Assembly: GCF_000176855.2 (NCBI RefSeq)
Contig: NC_015138.1
Span: forward strand, 2,542,001-2,606,000
DNA: 64,000 nucleotides
Direction: 5' to 3'
Origin: Paracidovorax avenae ATCC 19860
GTDB lineage: Bacteria; Pseudomonadota; Gammaproteobacteria; Burkholderiales; Burkholderiaceae_C
Shown here: piece by piece, positions 18,941-27,422 of the stretch
Layout of the letters: the number at the start of each line of letters is the position of its first letter
Position numbering within the stretch: position 1 is the first letter of the stretch
Program-made: the position numbers and the translations under genes
Notes under the pieces: model-generated
Databases searched by the model: none
Told to the model about the DNA's origin: nothing
The model's input: the letters and a program-made list of their open reading frames with translations, nothing else

Positions 18941-19053
18941 CCTGCGGCAGCTTCCTTCTCCTGCGGGTAAACCCCCGTGGCGCGCGCGGTTGCTCGGAGC
19001 CGGCGCCGCGGCCGGCCGGTAGAGTGGGGGGCCGCCACTTCGAGGAATGCCCC

Positions 19054-19458
19054 ATGTCCGGTCCTTCATCCCGCCGCACCCGGTCCCTGGCACGCCAGGG
19101 GGCCGAACTTGCCATGGCCGTGCCGCCCGTCGTCGCGCACCGCGTGGCGCGCATGGCCCTCGCCGGGCCCAACCCCTCGCAGCGCGACCGGCGCGAATTC
19201 GGCCGCATGGTCGCCGAGAAACAGTGGGCCTTCGTGCAGTCCTGGGCCGCCATGGGCATGCAGACCCTGCTGGCCCAGCAGGCCATGGCGGCCGGCATGA
19301 TGCGGCTGTGGTGGACGCCCTGGACCATGGCCACCGGCCCGCAGCTGGCACGCCAGTGGCAGGATGCCGCGGCCGGCGTGCTCGGCAAGGGGCTCGTTCC
19401 GGTCCACCGTGCCGCGGTGGCGAACGCCCGTCGCCTGGCGCGCACGCCCCTGGTGTGA
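19054..19458 (+). CDS. Phasin-like polyhydroxyalkanoate granule-associated protein
   Basis: A 134-residue basic protein starting at the ATG at 19054, with a GAGGA box 6-7 bases upstream. It is Ala/Met/Arg-rich and almost wholly helical, with amphipathic stretches around MGMQTLLAQQAMAAGMMRLWW, and has no signal peptide. This composition and size match small granule-associated phasins, which coat PHA inclusions in the cytoplasm. The neighbour upstream is the 3-hydroxybutyrate-oligomer hydrolase. The assignment combines composition with context; there is no single diagnostic motif. A longer reading frame extends upstream across the hydrolase gene end but is out of family character. Confidence 0.6.
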   Translation: MSGPSSRRTRSLARQGAELAMAVPPVVAHRVARMALAGPNPSQRDRREFGRMVAEKQWAFVQSWAAMGMQTLLAQQAMAAGMMRLWWTPWTMATGPQLARQWQDAAAGVLGKGLVPVHRAAVANARRLARTPLV

Positions 19459-19498
19459 AGCCCGCCGCGCGGCGGCGAACCCGAAGGGGCCGTGTCCG

Positions 19499-19978
19499 TC
19501 ACCTGGCGGCGACCGCCTCCGGCATGGCCGAGGAGTGGTGGTGGGCGATCTTCCAGTCGCCGCCGACGAACTCGTACACGTAGGTGTAGCGCGCGTGCAC
19601 CTCCTTGCCGTTCTGGAAGGTGAACGTGTAGGTGCCCACGTCCTGGGCCACGTTGCAGCCGATGCGCACCGTCCGGCTGTCGATCCGGCCCTGCGGGTGG
19701 CCTTTCAGGAATTTCACGAAGTAGTCGTGGATCTGCGCGGTGGTCGTGCGCGGCTGGTTGGACACCGTCGCCAGCAGCACGCCATCGGGCGCATAGTTGG
19801 CCACCACCTTGTCGGCATCAAGCGTGCGCAGCGATGCGTTCCAGCGGTCGAACAGCGCCGCCACCTGCTGCTCGGTGACAGGCTGGCAGCCGGGTGCCGC
19901 GGCCTGCGCCTGGGCGAATACGGGGGCCGTGAGGGCGAGCACGGCGGCTGCGATGGAAGTTGCGCGGATCAGGGTCAT
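19499..19978 (-). CDS. Secreted SnoaL-like/DUF4440 protein (SgcJ/EcaC family)
   Basis: A 159-residue protein with a clear Sec signal peptide (MTLIRATSIAAAVLALTAPV, cleavage near AQA, residue 25). The mature part is a single NTF2-like cone: the helix VTEQQVAALFDRWNASL, the DADKVVANYAPDGVLLATVS motif, and the closing strand WKIAHHHSSAMPE. Members of this group are annotated as SgcJ/EcaC-type oxidoreductases, but most have no demonstrated activity; some bind or inhibit kinases. Two cysteines could form a disulfide in the periplasm. A ribosome site GAGGA lies upstream of the start. It is convergent with the phasin-like gene and 197 bases downstream of the response regulator. Confidence 0.8.
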   Translation of the reverse strand: MTLIRATSIAAAVLALTAPVFAQAQAAAPGCQPVTEQQVAALFDRWNASLRTLDADKVVANYAPDGVLLATVSNQPRTTTAQIHDYFVKFLKGHPQGRIDSRTVRIGCNVAQDVGTYTFTFQNGKEVHARYTYVYEFVGGDWKIAHHHSSAMPEAVAAR

Positions 19979-20175
19979 GGAGTTGTCCTCGGGAAGTCGA
20001 ACAGGTCGCCGTTGGTGGGCGGCGTCGCCCGCCAGGGCGGGGCAGGACTTCATTGTTCGGCGCGCCCATGAACGCAACCCTTGCCGTGCGATGAAGCCCG
20101 GCTGACGCGCACATGAACGCTGCATGAACGCACCGCCTGAACGTGCCGCCCTGGTGGAGGCGGCGTGCCTTGCGC

Positions 20176-20868
20176 CTAGGCCTCGCCGTCGTCCAGGCGG
20201 TAGCCCAGCCCGCGCACGGTCTTGAGCAGTGCCAGAGGGTGTCCTTCGTCGATCTTGCTGCGCAGGCGGCGCACATAGACATCCACCACGTTCGTCAGCG
20301 GGTCCTCGTGCATGCCCCACACGTTGGAGAGGATGCGCTCGCGGCTGCAGAGACGGCCCGGGGCGCTCATGAGCAGTTCCAGGAAGGCCAGTTCCTTGGC
20401 TGTGAGCGCGATCGGACGGCCCGCGCGGCTGGCCTGCATGCGTTCCAGGTCAAGCACCAGGTCCGCCACCTGCAGCCTGGTCGCCCGGGGGCGCTGCTCG
20501 CGCCCGCGCCGCAGCAGCGCCTCGATGCGCGCCAGCAGTTCCTCGAAGGCGAACGGCTTGGTGAGGTAGTCGTCCGCGCCGAGCTTCAGTCCTGCGACCT
20601 TGTCTTCGATGCTGCTCAGGGCCGTGAGCATCAGCACCGGCACCTGGCCGCCTTCGGCCCGCAGCGACTGGCACAGGTCCAGCCCGGTCATGCCGGGCAG
20701 CATCACGTCGAGGATCAACAGTGTCGCTTCCCCTGCGCGGGCGAGCTCCAGCCCTTCGGGTCCGGTGCGCGCCATCTGCACGCCGTAGCCCTCCGCGCGC
20801 AGGCCGCGCTGCAGGAAATCGGCGACGCGGGGATCGTCCTCGACGACCAGGATCTGCGCGATGCTCAT
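20176..20868 (-). CDS. OmpR-family response regulator
   Basis: A 230-residue regulator: receiver domain with ED/D near residues 10-12, phospho-acceptor D54 in LLILDVMLPGM and lysine in LTKPFAFEE; then a winged helix ending LKTVRGLGYRLDDGEA. The start codon overlaps the stop of the upstream kinase gene (ATGA, 4 bases), a standard coupled pair. The pair is encoded downstream of ferrochelatase on the same strand. The target is unknown; the CusR/QseB-like overall form does not identify the stimulus. Confidence 0.9.
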   Translation of the reverse strand: MSIAQILVVEDDPRVADFLQRGLRAEGYGVQMARTGPEGLELARAGEATLLILDVMLPGMTGLDLCQSLRAEGGQVPVLMLTALSSIEDKVAGLKLGADDYLTKPFAFEELLARIEALLRRGREQRPRATRLQVADLVLDLERMQASRAGRPIALTAKELAFLELLMSAPGRLCSRERILSNVWGMHEDPLTNVVDVYVRRLRSKIDEGHPLALLKTVRGLGYRLDDGEA

Positions 20869-22541
20869 CGGCTGTCCTCCGCCGGTGCGGCGCATGCAGG
20901 CGCCGCAGGCGTGTGCAAGCCGGCCACGCATGCGGCCGGCAGGTGGATGCCGACGAGGGTGCCGCGGGGCTGCACGGGCCCGATGGACATCGATCCGCCG
21001 TGTGCTTCCACGATGGCGCGGGCGATGGACAGGCCGATGCCCGTGCCGTCGGCGCGGTGCGCCCGGGCCCGGCTGCCGCGCATGAACCGGTCGAACACCC
21101 GCGGGAGTTCTTCCGCGTCGATGCCGATGCCTTCGTCGCGCACCTCGATGCCGATGCCGCCTTCGTCCTCCGCGCGCCATCCAAGGTGGACGGTGCCACC
21201 GGCATGGGAATAGCGCGCGGCGTTGTCCAGGACGATCATCAGGGCCTGGCGCAGGCGGTCGGCATCCGCGTGCAGCGTAGGGCCCGCCTGCCCGCCGGGC
21301 CACGCGGCCGGCGCCTCCAGCCGCAGATGCACCCCGTACAGGGCGCACAGCGCCTCGGCCTGTTCGGCCGCATCGCGCAGCAACCCGTGCAGCGCGACCG
21401 GCCCGGGCCGCATGGCGAGCGGATCGGCTTCCGTGCGTGCCACGAGCATCAGGTCGTCCACGGTCCCCGTGAGCTGCTCCACGGCGCCGACGATGCGCTC
21501 CAGGGTCTGCCGGTATTCCTCCGCCGGTCGCACGCCGCCGCGCAGCGCGATTTCCGCCTCGCCGCGGATGGCCGTGGCGGGCGTGCGCAACTCATGGCTC
21601 AGGTCGGCGAACAGTTGCCTGCGCCGCTCGTCATTGCGCTGGAGCGCCTCGTGGGCGGTGCGCAGTTCGGCAGTGCGTGCCTCCACGGCATCCTCCAGGC
21701 GCCGGCGCGCCGCATCCGCCGCGCGGCGGTGCTCCTGGAGTTCGGCGGCCATGGCGTTGAAATGCTCGGCGACCCGGTCGAATTCGTCCCGCGAACCGGT
21801 TTCCACGCGGTGGTCCAGCGCACCGGCCTGCAGCGCGCGCGTGCCTGCCAGCAGGCGGTCCAGGGGGCGCTGCAGGCGGCGCGTCAGCTGCTGCGCCAGC
21901 ACGATGGCGGTGGCCAGCGTCAGGAGGGCCATGCCCACGGCCTGCGTGCGCAGCTCCCGCAGGCCGCGCTCCGTATCGGCGCGGGCGATGGGCACGGCGC
22001 GGCGCTGGCGCGCTATGGCGCCGCTCAGCAGCTCGCGCAGGTCGCGGCCGTCGGCCATGTCGAACACCTGGTTCAGCTCCTGCCAGACGGACGAGAATTC
22101 CGACCCCGGCTGCAGCGGTTGCAGGCGCACCAGCCGGGCCTGCACGGCCGCGATGTTGTCGTCGAAAAGCCGCGCGGCCGCTCCCAGCTCGCGCACCTCG
22201 GGCGGTATCGCGATCCCCTCGTTCTCGGCCATCTCGGCCCACAGGGCGCCGTCGCGCTCTGTCAGCTGCCGCAACTGTGCGGCGTTCCTGCGCATGCTGG
22301 AGAGCAGGGTGTCGCGCACCTCCACCGAGGCGTCCACGTTCATGAGCCGCTGCGAGGCCCAGACCCGCAGCCGCTGCTTGTTGGCGGCCAGTTCGTTCAG
22401 CTCGGTCAGGATGTCGCTCGCAAGGCGGCTGTGCTGGGCGAAGTTGTAGACGCGGTTCGCGCCCCAATAGACGAAGGCCGCCTGCGCGCACACCAGCGCG
22501 ACCAGGGTGGCGAAAGCCAGGGACAGGCGCAATCGGAACAT
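20865..22541 (-). CDS. Membrane sensor histidine kinase
   Basis: A 558-residue kinase. A membrane helix lies near residues 5-25, a periplasmic four-helix-type sensor of about 175 residues follows, with a second membrane helix near 200-222, a HAMP domain (RPLDRLLAGTRAL..), a short coiled coil, and an H-box LFADLSHELRTPATAIRGE with the histidine near residue 315. The ATP-binding domain carries DEGIGI and GTGIGLSIARAIVEAHGG. The periplasmic region is Leu/Arg/Gln-rich and predicted helical, as in chemoreceptor-like helical-bundle sensors. The gene begins 25 bases after the hemH stop, so it is probably cotranscribed with ferrochelatase. The C-terminal tail holds several Cys residues (ACVAG, APACAAP), which might bind metal or form disulfides. 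Confidence 0.88.
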   Translation of the reverse strand: MFRLRLSLAFATLVALVCAQAAFVYWGANRVYNFAQHSRLASDILTELNELAANKQRLRVWASQRLMNVDASVEVRDTLLSSMRRNAAQLRQLTERDGALWAEMAENEGIAIPPEVRELGAAARLFDDNIAAVQARLVRLQPLQPGSEFSSVWQELNQVFDMADGRDLRELLSGAIARQRRAVPIARADTERGLRELRTQAVGMALLTLATAIVLAQQLTRRLQRPLDRLLAGTRALQAGALDHRVETGSRDEFDRVAEHFNAMAAELQEHRRAADAARRRLEDAVEARTAELRTAHEALQRNDERRRQLFADLSHELRTPATAIRGEAEIALRGGVRPAEEYRQTLERIVGAVEQLTGTVDDLMLVARTEADPLAMRPGPVALHGLLRDAAEQAEALCALYGVHLRLEAPAAWPGGQAGPTLHADADRLRQALMIVLDNAARYSHAGGTVHLGWRAEDEGGIGIEVRDEGIGIDAEELPRVFDRFMRGSRARAHRADGTGIGLSIARAIVEAHGGSMSIGPVQPRGTLVGIHLPAACVAGLHTPAAPACAAPAEDSR

Positions 22542-22566
22542 GGCGCGGGCCTCGTGGTGCGGCCGC

Positions 22567-23631
22567 TCAGCGGGCCAGGCCGGGCACCGAGGCCATTGCC
22601 GGTGCGCCGGTATCCCAGCCCGACAGGTGCTCCTGCGCGATCCGGCTCAGCGCGCTGATCCAGGCGCTGTCCGCATTCAGGCAGGGGATGTAGCGGAATT
22701 CCTGGCCACCCGCATGCAGGAAGGCCTCGCGCGCTTCCTGGTTGATTTCCTCCAGCGTTTCCAGGCAGTCGCTCGTGAACCCCGGGCACATCACGTCCAC
22801 GCTGCGCGTGCCGCCCCGGGCCATCTCGATGAGCGTCGGTTCGGTATAGGGCTCCAGCCACTTGGCCTTGCCGAAGCGGGACTGGAAGGTCACCCGGTAG
22901 CGCTCCGGCGCCAAGCCCAGCGCCTGCGCAAGCAGCGCGGCGGTCGCCAGGCATTCCTGCTGGTAGGGGTCCCCCAGGCGCACGGCGCGCTCCGGAATGC
23001 CGTGGAAGCTCATCACCAGTTGCTCGGCCGGCCCGCCCTCGCGCTGCCAATGCGCGCGCACGCTGCGGGCCAGCGCGTCGATGTAGGCGGGATGGTCGTG
23101 GTAGCTGTTCACGAAACGCAGCTCCGGCAGGCGGCGCGTGCGCAGCGCATAGGCGCACACGTCGTCCGACACGCTTGCGGTGGTCGTGCCCGAATACTGC
23201 GGATACAGCGGCAGCACCAGCACGCGGTCCACGCCCTCGGCCTGCAGAGCCTTCAACTGGCCGGCGATGGAAGGCTGCCCATAGCGCATCGCATGCCGCA
23301 CCTGCACCCGCAGCCCCGCCTCGCCCAGCCACCCGCGCAGCAGCGTCGCCTGCCGCTCCGTCCACACGGCCAGGGGCGAGCCCTCGGGCATCCAGATGCT
23401 GGCGTACTTGGCCGCGGACTTGGCCGGCCGGATGCGCAGGATGATGCCGTGCAGGATGGGCAGCCACGCGGCGCGCGGAATCTCCACGATGCGCGGGTCG
23501 GACAGGAACTGCGCGAGATAGCGGCGCAGCGCGGGCGCGGTGGGCGCCTCGGGCGTGCCCAGGTTGCACAGCAACACGGCGGTGCGGGGCATCGGGGCGG
23601 TCTGGGAGCGGTCGGCAGCGGATGCGTTCAT
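22567..23631 (-). CDS. hemH: Ferrochelatase
   Basis: A 354-residue enzyme that inserts Fe(II) into protoporphyrin IX, the last step of heme synthesis, on the cytoplasmic face of the inner membrane. Family motifs are present: VLLCNLGTPEAP at the N-terminus, SFHGIPERAV with the metal-binding histidine, and MCPGFTSDCLETLEEI with the conserved glutamate. The start was placed at 23629-23631; an internal ATG at 23592 would shorten it by 13 residues and an upstream extension lacks family character. It is divergent from the HAD gene with only 25 bp between the starts, and the kinase/regulator pair follows it. Heme made here would also feed heme oxygenase BphO encoded at 60453-61061. Confidence 0.92.
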   Translation of the reverse strand: MNASAADRSQTAPMPRTAVLLCNLGTPEAPTAPALRRYLAQFLSDPRIVEIPRAAWLPILHGIILRIRPAKSAAKYASIWMPEGSPLAVWTERQATLLRGWLGEAGLRVQVRHAMRYGQPSIAGQLKALQAEGVDRVLVLPLYPQYSGTTTASVSDDVCAYALRTRRLPELRFVNSYHDHPAYIDALARSVRAHWQREGGPAEQLVMSFHGIPERAVRLGDPYQQECLATAALLAQALGLAPERYRVTFQSRFGKAKWLEPYTEPTLIEMARGGTRSVDVMCPGFTSDCLETLEEINQEAREAFLHAGGQEFRYIPCLNADSAWISALSRIAQEHLSGWDTGAPAMASVPGLAR

Positions 23632-23656
23632 GGGCGGCGGAAGGGAAGGGGATGCA

Positions 23657-24436
23657 ATGGTTGCGCTATTCTCGGCCACCATGCTCGATACCGCCCGCAT
23701 CCGCGCGATGACCCTTGATCTCGACGATACCCTCTGGCCGATCTGGCCAGCCATCCGGAGGGCCGAGCAGGTGCTGCGGGACTGGCTGGGAACGCGTGCC
23801 CCGGCCACGGCCGCGCTGCTGGCCGATGCCGAAACGGCCGCAGTGATCCGCGCCGAGGTCGTGCAGGCGCATGCCCATCTCTCCCACGACCTGAGCGCCC
23901 TGCGGCGCGAAAGCATCCGCGCGGCGCTGCGGCGGGCCGGAGAGGACGAATCCCTCACCGACGCGGCCTACGACCTGTTCTTCGCGGAGCGCCAGCGGGT
24001 GGACCTGTACGACGACGCCATCGCCGCCCTCGAATTCCTTGCGCCGCGCTATCCGCTCATGGCGCTCACCAATGGCAATGCCGATCTGCATCGCATCGGG
24101 CTGGGGAATTACTTCCAGGGGAGCGTGACGGCGCGCACCTTCGGCGTCGCCAAGCCCGATCCGCGCATCTTCCACGAGGCCGCGCAGCAGCTCGGCGTGC
24201 CGCCGGAGGCCGTGCTCCACGTGGGCGACGACGCCACGCTCGACGCCCACGGCGCCCTGCAGGCCGGCATGCAAGCCGTCTGGATCAACCGCGCCGGCAT
24301 CGCCTGGCCGCACGAGGGGCCGGAGCCCGCCGTGGTGGAAGACCTCACCGGCCTGTGCCGGCTGCTCGCGCCGCAGCTGGTGGCGGCTCACCCGCAGGGC
24401 GGTGCGCTGCCCGGGGCCTCCGAACGTCGTTCGTAG
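23657..24436 (+). CDS. HAD-superfamily hydrolase
   Basis: A 259-residue cytoplasmic phosphatase-like protein. The HAD motif I nucleophile lies in MTLDLDDTLWP, motif II is in LTNGNADL, a motif III lysine is in VAKPDPRIF, and motif IV is HVGDDATLDAHGALQAGM. The start at 23657 has GGAAGGGGA just upstream; an ATG at 23681 is an alternative. The cap is of the small helical type (subfamily IA), as in phosphoglycolate phosphatase or YigB/YjjG-like enzymes. The substrate is unknown. It is divergent from hemH with a shared 25-bp control region. Confidence 0.88.
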   Translation: MVALFSATMLDTARIRAMTLDLDDTLWPIWPAIRRAEQVLRDWLGTRAPATAALLADAETAAVIRAEVVQAHAHLSHDLSALRRESIRAALRRAGEDESLTDAAYDLFFAERQRVDLYDDAIAALEFLAPRYPLMALTNGNADLHRIGLGNYFQGSVTARTFGVAKPDPRIFHEAAQQLGVPPEAVLHVGDDATLDAHGALQAGMQAVWINRAGIAWPHEGPEPAVVEDLTGLCRLLAPQLVAAHPQGGALPGASERRS

Positions 24437-24494
24437 CGCGCGGGCGTGCGCTGCATGCGACGGTTCCTGTTCCCTGAAACGGGGCCGTGAGCCC

Positions 24495-25304
24495 TCAGGC
24501 GCCCAGGAAGGCCCGCAGCGCGCGCAGCGTCTCCTCCGGCGCTTCCGTCATCTGGGAGTGCCCCACGGGCAGCATCTCCACGCGCACGTCCAGCCCCGCC
24601 GCGCGCGCCGCCGCGATCAGGCCCTGGGCCGCCCGTGGCGGTGTCATCTGGTCCTGCGCACCCAGCGCGAACAGCACCGGGCAGGCGAGGGCGGTCACGG
24701 CGGCTTCTGCCCCCGCATAGCGGTCGCAGGCCACGAATCCCCGGTGGAAGACGTTCACGTGCGGATTGCTGCGCAGTACGCGCCTGCCGAGCGCCATGCC
24801 CGCACCGAAGGTCCAGAAGCCCGCGCCCGAGGGCGACGCGAGGCTGCTGCGGGAGAACACATTCACCATCCGCAGCGCCTTCTCGGGCTCGTTCAGTGCG
24901 GCATCGATGAGCGCGGGCGACACCTTCATCGGGTAGGCCGTGCCCACCAGCGCCAGGTGCGTCGCGGCGGCACCCAGCCGTGATGCGGCCTCCAGCGCGA
25001 TCAGCGACCCCCAGCTGTGGCCCGCGAGCGCCGCCCGCTCCACGCCCAGGGTGCGCAGCAGCGCCACGATGAAATCCGCGGCCTCTTCCACGCTCTGCGG
25101 CGCCTCGCCACCGCTGCGGCCGTGGCCGCGCAGGTCCACCGCCAGCACGTTCCAGCCGTGGTGCGCCAGATGCCGGCTCTGGAAGCCCCAGACGCTGTGG
25201 TCGTTGAGCACGCCGTGCACCATCGCCACCGTGGGCCGTGCCGGGTCGAAGGGCTTGCCGCCCGTATAGCAATAGGCCGCGTGGCCGTTGACGATCACCT
25301 GCAT
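24495..25304 (-). CDS. Alpha/beta hydrolase coupled to metY
   Basis: A 269-residue alpha/beta-hydrolase. The oxyanion motif HGVLND appears near residue 30, the nucleophile elbow is GHSWGS near residue 110, and the terminal VGHSQMTEAPEETL places the catalytic histidine. No signal peptide. Its start codon overlaps the metY stop by one base (TGATG), so the two proteins are made together. The chemistry is unknown: an esterase or a small-molecule acyl hydrolase is plausible. The coupling with a sulfhydrylase invites a link to homoserine or thioester metabolism, but this is inference. Confidence 0.85.
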   Translation of the reverse strand: MQVIVNGHAAYCYTGGKPFDPARPTVAMVHGVLNDHSVWGFQSRHLAHHGWNVLAVDLRGHGRSGGEAPQSVEEAADFIVALLRTLGVERAALAGHSWGSLIALEAASRLGAAATHLALVGTAYPMKVSPALIDAALNEPEKALRMVNVFSRSSLASPSGAGFWTFGAGMALGRRVLRSNPHVNVFHRGFVACDRYAGAEAAVTALACPVLFALGAQDQMTPPRAAQGLIAAARAAGLDVRVEMLPVGHSQMTEAPEETLRALRAFLGA

Positions 25305-26617
25305 CACGCACCCGCCTTTCCGCCGGCTTTTTCCGCGGCCTTGAGCGCGCGCTTCAGGTCGTCGATCAGGTCGTCTGCATCCTCCAGTCCGATCGACAGG
25401 CGGATCGTGCCCTGCGCGATGCCGGCCTGCGCCAGCGCCGCGTCGTCCATCCGGAAGTGCGTCGTGCTGGCGGGGTGGATCACCAGGCTGCGGCAGTCGC
25501 CCACGTTGGCGAGGTGGCTGAAGACCTTCAGCGACTCGATGAAGGCCCGGCCCTGCGCCCGGTCGCCCCGCAGGTCGAAGCTGAACACCGAGCCCGCGCC
25601 GCGCGGCAGCAGGCGCTGCGCGAGCGCATGGCTGGGGTGCGACTCCAGCATCGGATGGCCGACGCGCGACACGAAGGGGTGGCTCGCCAGGAACTCCACC
25701 ACCCGCTCCGTGTTGCGCATATGCCGTTCCATGCGCAGCGGCAGGGTCTCGATGCCCTGCAGGATCAGCCAGGCCGTGTGCGGGCTCATGCACGCGCCGA
25801 AATCGCGCAGCCCCTCGCGCCGCGCGCGCAGCAGGAAGGCGCCCACGGTGGACTCTTCGGCAAACACCATGCCGTGGAAGCCCGCATACGGCGCGCAGAG
25901 CTCCGGGAAGCGCCCCGAGGCCTCCCAGTCGAACGTGCCCCCATCGACCAGCACGCCGCCGATCACCGTGCCGTGGCCGGAGAGGAACTTGGTGGCGGAG
26001 TGATAGACCAGATCGGCCCCGTGTTCCAGCGGGCGCATGAGCCAGGGGGAGGTGAGGGTGGAGTCCACCAGCAGCGGAACACCGGCCGCGTGGGCGATCT
26101 CTGCCACGGCCGGGATGTCCAGCACCTGCAGGCCCGGATTGCCCACCGTTTCTCCGAAGAGCAGGCGTGTCTCGGGCCGGATGGCGGCGCGCCAGCCTTC
26201 CAGGTCGTCCGGCTGCACGAAGGTGGTCTCGATGCCGAAGCGTCGCAGCGTGTAGTGCAGCAGGTTCTGCGAGCCGCCGTAGAGCGCCGTGCTCGCGACG
26301 ATGTGCCCGCCCGCGCCCATCAGCGTGCTGACGGCCAGGTGCAGCGCGGCCTGGCCGCTCGCCACCGCGATGGCCCCCGCGCCGCCTTCCAGCGCCGCCA
26401 CGCGCTGCTCCAGCACCGCGTTGGTGGGATTGCTGATCCGGCTGTACACATGCCCGGGCCGTTCGAGGTTGAACAGCGACGCCGCATGGTCGCTCGACTC
26501 GAAGACGAACGAGGTCGTCAGGTGGATGGGCACGGCGCGCGCGCCGGTGGCCGGATCGGGCACGGCGCCCGCATGCAGCGCCAGCGTGTCGAAGCCAGGG
26601 TCGGAATAACCGGGCAT
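25304..26617 (-). CDS. metY: O-acetylhomoserine sulfhydrylase (Cys/Met metabolism PLP enzyme)
   Basis: A 437-residue member of the Cys/Met-metabolism PLP family. The Schiff-base lysine is K210 in YHSATKFLSGHG. The segments NPTNAVLEQRVAALEGG and SLVIHPASTTH are typical of MetY/MetZ enzymes, which condense O-acyl-homoserine with sulfide to homocysteine in methionine synthesis. A strong ribosome site AGGAGAC lies before the start. Length favours MetY over the shorter MetZ. It leads a two-gene unit with the alpha/beta hydrolase and is divergent from the CBS gene by 105 bp. Confidence 0.87.
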   Translation of the reverse strand: MPGYSDPGFDTLALHAGAVPDPATGARAVPIHLTTSFVFESSDHAASLFNLERPGHVYSRISNPTNAVLEQRVAALEGGAGAIAVASGQAALHLAVSTLMGAGGHIVASTALYGGSQNLLHYTLRRFGIETTFVQPDDLEGWRAAIRPETRLLFGETVGNPGLQVLDIPAVAEIAHAAGVPLLVDSTLTSPWLMRPLEHGADLVYHSATKFLSGHGTVIGGVLVDGGTFDWEASGRFPELCAPYAGFHGMVFAEESTVGAFLLRARREGLRDFGACMSPHTAWLILQGIETLPLRMERHMRNTERVVEFLASHPFVSRVGHPMLESHPSHALAQRLLPRGAGSVFSFDLRGDRAQGRAFIESLKVFSHLANVGDCRSLVIHPASTTHFRMDDAALAQAGIAQGTIRLSIGLEDADDLIDDLKRALKAAEKAGGKAGA

Positions 26618-26722
26618 TCGTTGTCTCCTGTGTGTGATCGCAGCGCAACATTGTGGGCTATATTGCGCAGGAAACACCGATCGGCCCGCCCCCGCGGCGC
26701 GGCGCCCCCCTGGAGACCTCCC

Positions 26723-27175
26723 ATGAAAGTCAGCGACATCCTCCGCGTCAAAGGCAACACGCTCTTCACCGTCACCGCCGACGAACCCCTGGCGAAAGCC
26801 GTGGAGGTCATGGCGGACAAGGACATCGGCTCGCTGGTGGTGATGGACCACGGCGACCTGGTCGGCATGCTCACCTTCCGCGAGGTCATCCAGGCCGTCG
26901 TGAAGAACGGCGGCACCGTGGGCACCATGCTCGTGCGCACGGCCATGGACGACGCGCCCCTCACCTGCACGCTCGAGACCGAGATGGACGAGGTGCGCCG
27001 CATGATGCTCAACCGCCACGCGCGCTACATGCCGGTGATGGACAAGAAGATGCTCATGGGCGTGGTCAGCTTCTACGACGTGGCCAAGGCCGTGGTGGAC
27101 AGCCAGAACTTCGAGAACCAGATGCTGAAGGCCTATATCCGTGACTGGCCTGAGGAGAAGGAAGCTACCCCCTGA
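26723..27175 (+). CDS. Tandem CBS-domain protein
   Basis: A 150-residue soluble protein that consists of two CBS motifs, first about residues 8-65 (ADKDIGSLVVMDHGDLVGMLT) and second about residues 78-130 (RHARYMPVMDKKMLMGVVS). CBS pairs bind adenosyl ligands such as AMP, ATP or SAM and act as energy sensors for partner proteins; no catalytic domain is attached. The protein ends in EKEATP, with the last codons ACC CCC TGA supplied by the first bases of the downstream repeat. It is flanked by metY (divergent) and aroC (same strand). Confidence 0.87.
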   Translation: MKVSDILRVKGNTLFTVTADEPLAKAVEVMADKDIGSLVVMDHGDLVGMLTFREVIQAVVKNGGTVGTMLVRTAMDDAPLTCTLETEMDEVRRMMLNRHARYMPVMDKKMLMGVVSFYDVAKAVVDSQNFENQMLKAYIRDWPEEKEATP

Positions 27176-27303
27176 GGCGCTGCGCGCCTTCCCCCTTCTC
27201 TCGCCGCGCTGCGCGCGCCGGGAAGGGGGACGACGCCAGTGGCCCGGCAAAGCCGGTTCCACGGCGTCTGCTGGCGTGGCCTGCTCCGCGGCCGTCTGAT
27301 GGG
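27167..27303. repeat. Dispersed intergenic repeat, copy B
   Basis: Second copy (137 bp) of the element at 12499-12630. It begins TACCCCCTGAGGCGCTGCGC and has the GGCGC/GCGCC hairpin, a TCCCCCTT..AAGGGGGA long hairpin, and the shared TGGCCTGCTCCG tail. Its first nine bases are the final three codons (Thr-Pro-stop) of the CBS gene, so the element overlaps the coding region. The middle third differs between copies; the ends are conserved. Confidence 0.7.
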
Positions 27304-27422
27304 TGAGGGCGTGTTCGTTCGCGGGCCGTGCCTGCTGGCTGGTGGTTGAGCTGGCTGCCGGTTGCAATGACCTGGGTCGGAATGGCCCGGCTCGGCGGAT
27401 GGCTCTGGGATAATCCGGCGCC

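Noticed and set aside
23632..23958. A longer N-terminus for ferrochelatase
   Set aside because: The extension lies opposite the HAD gene and has no ferrochelatase features.
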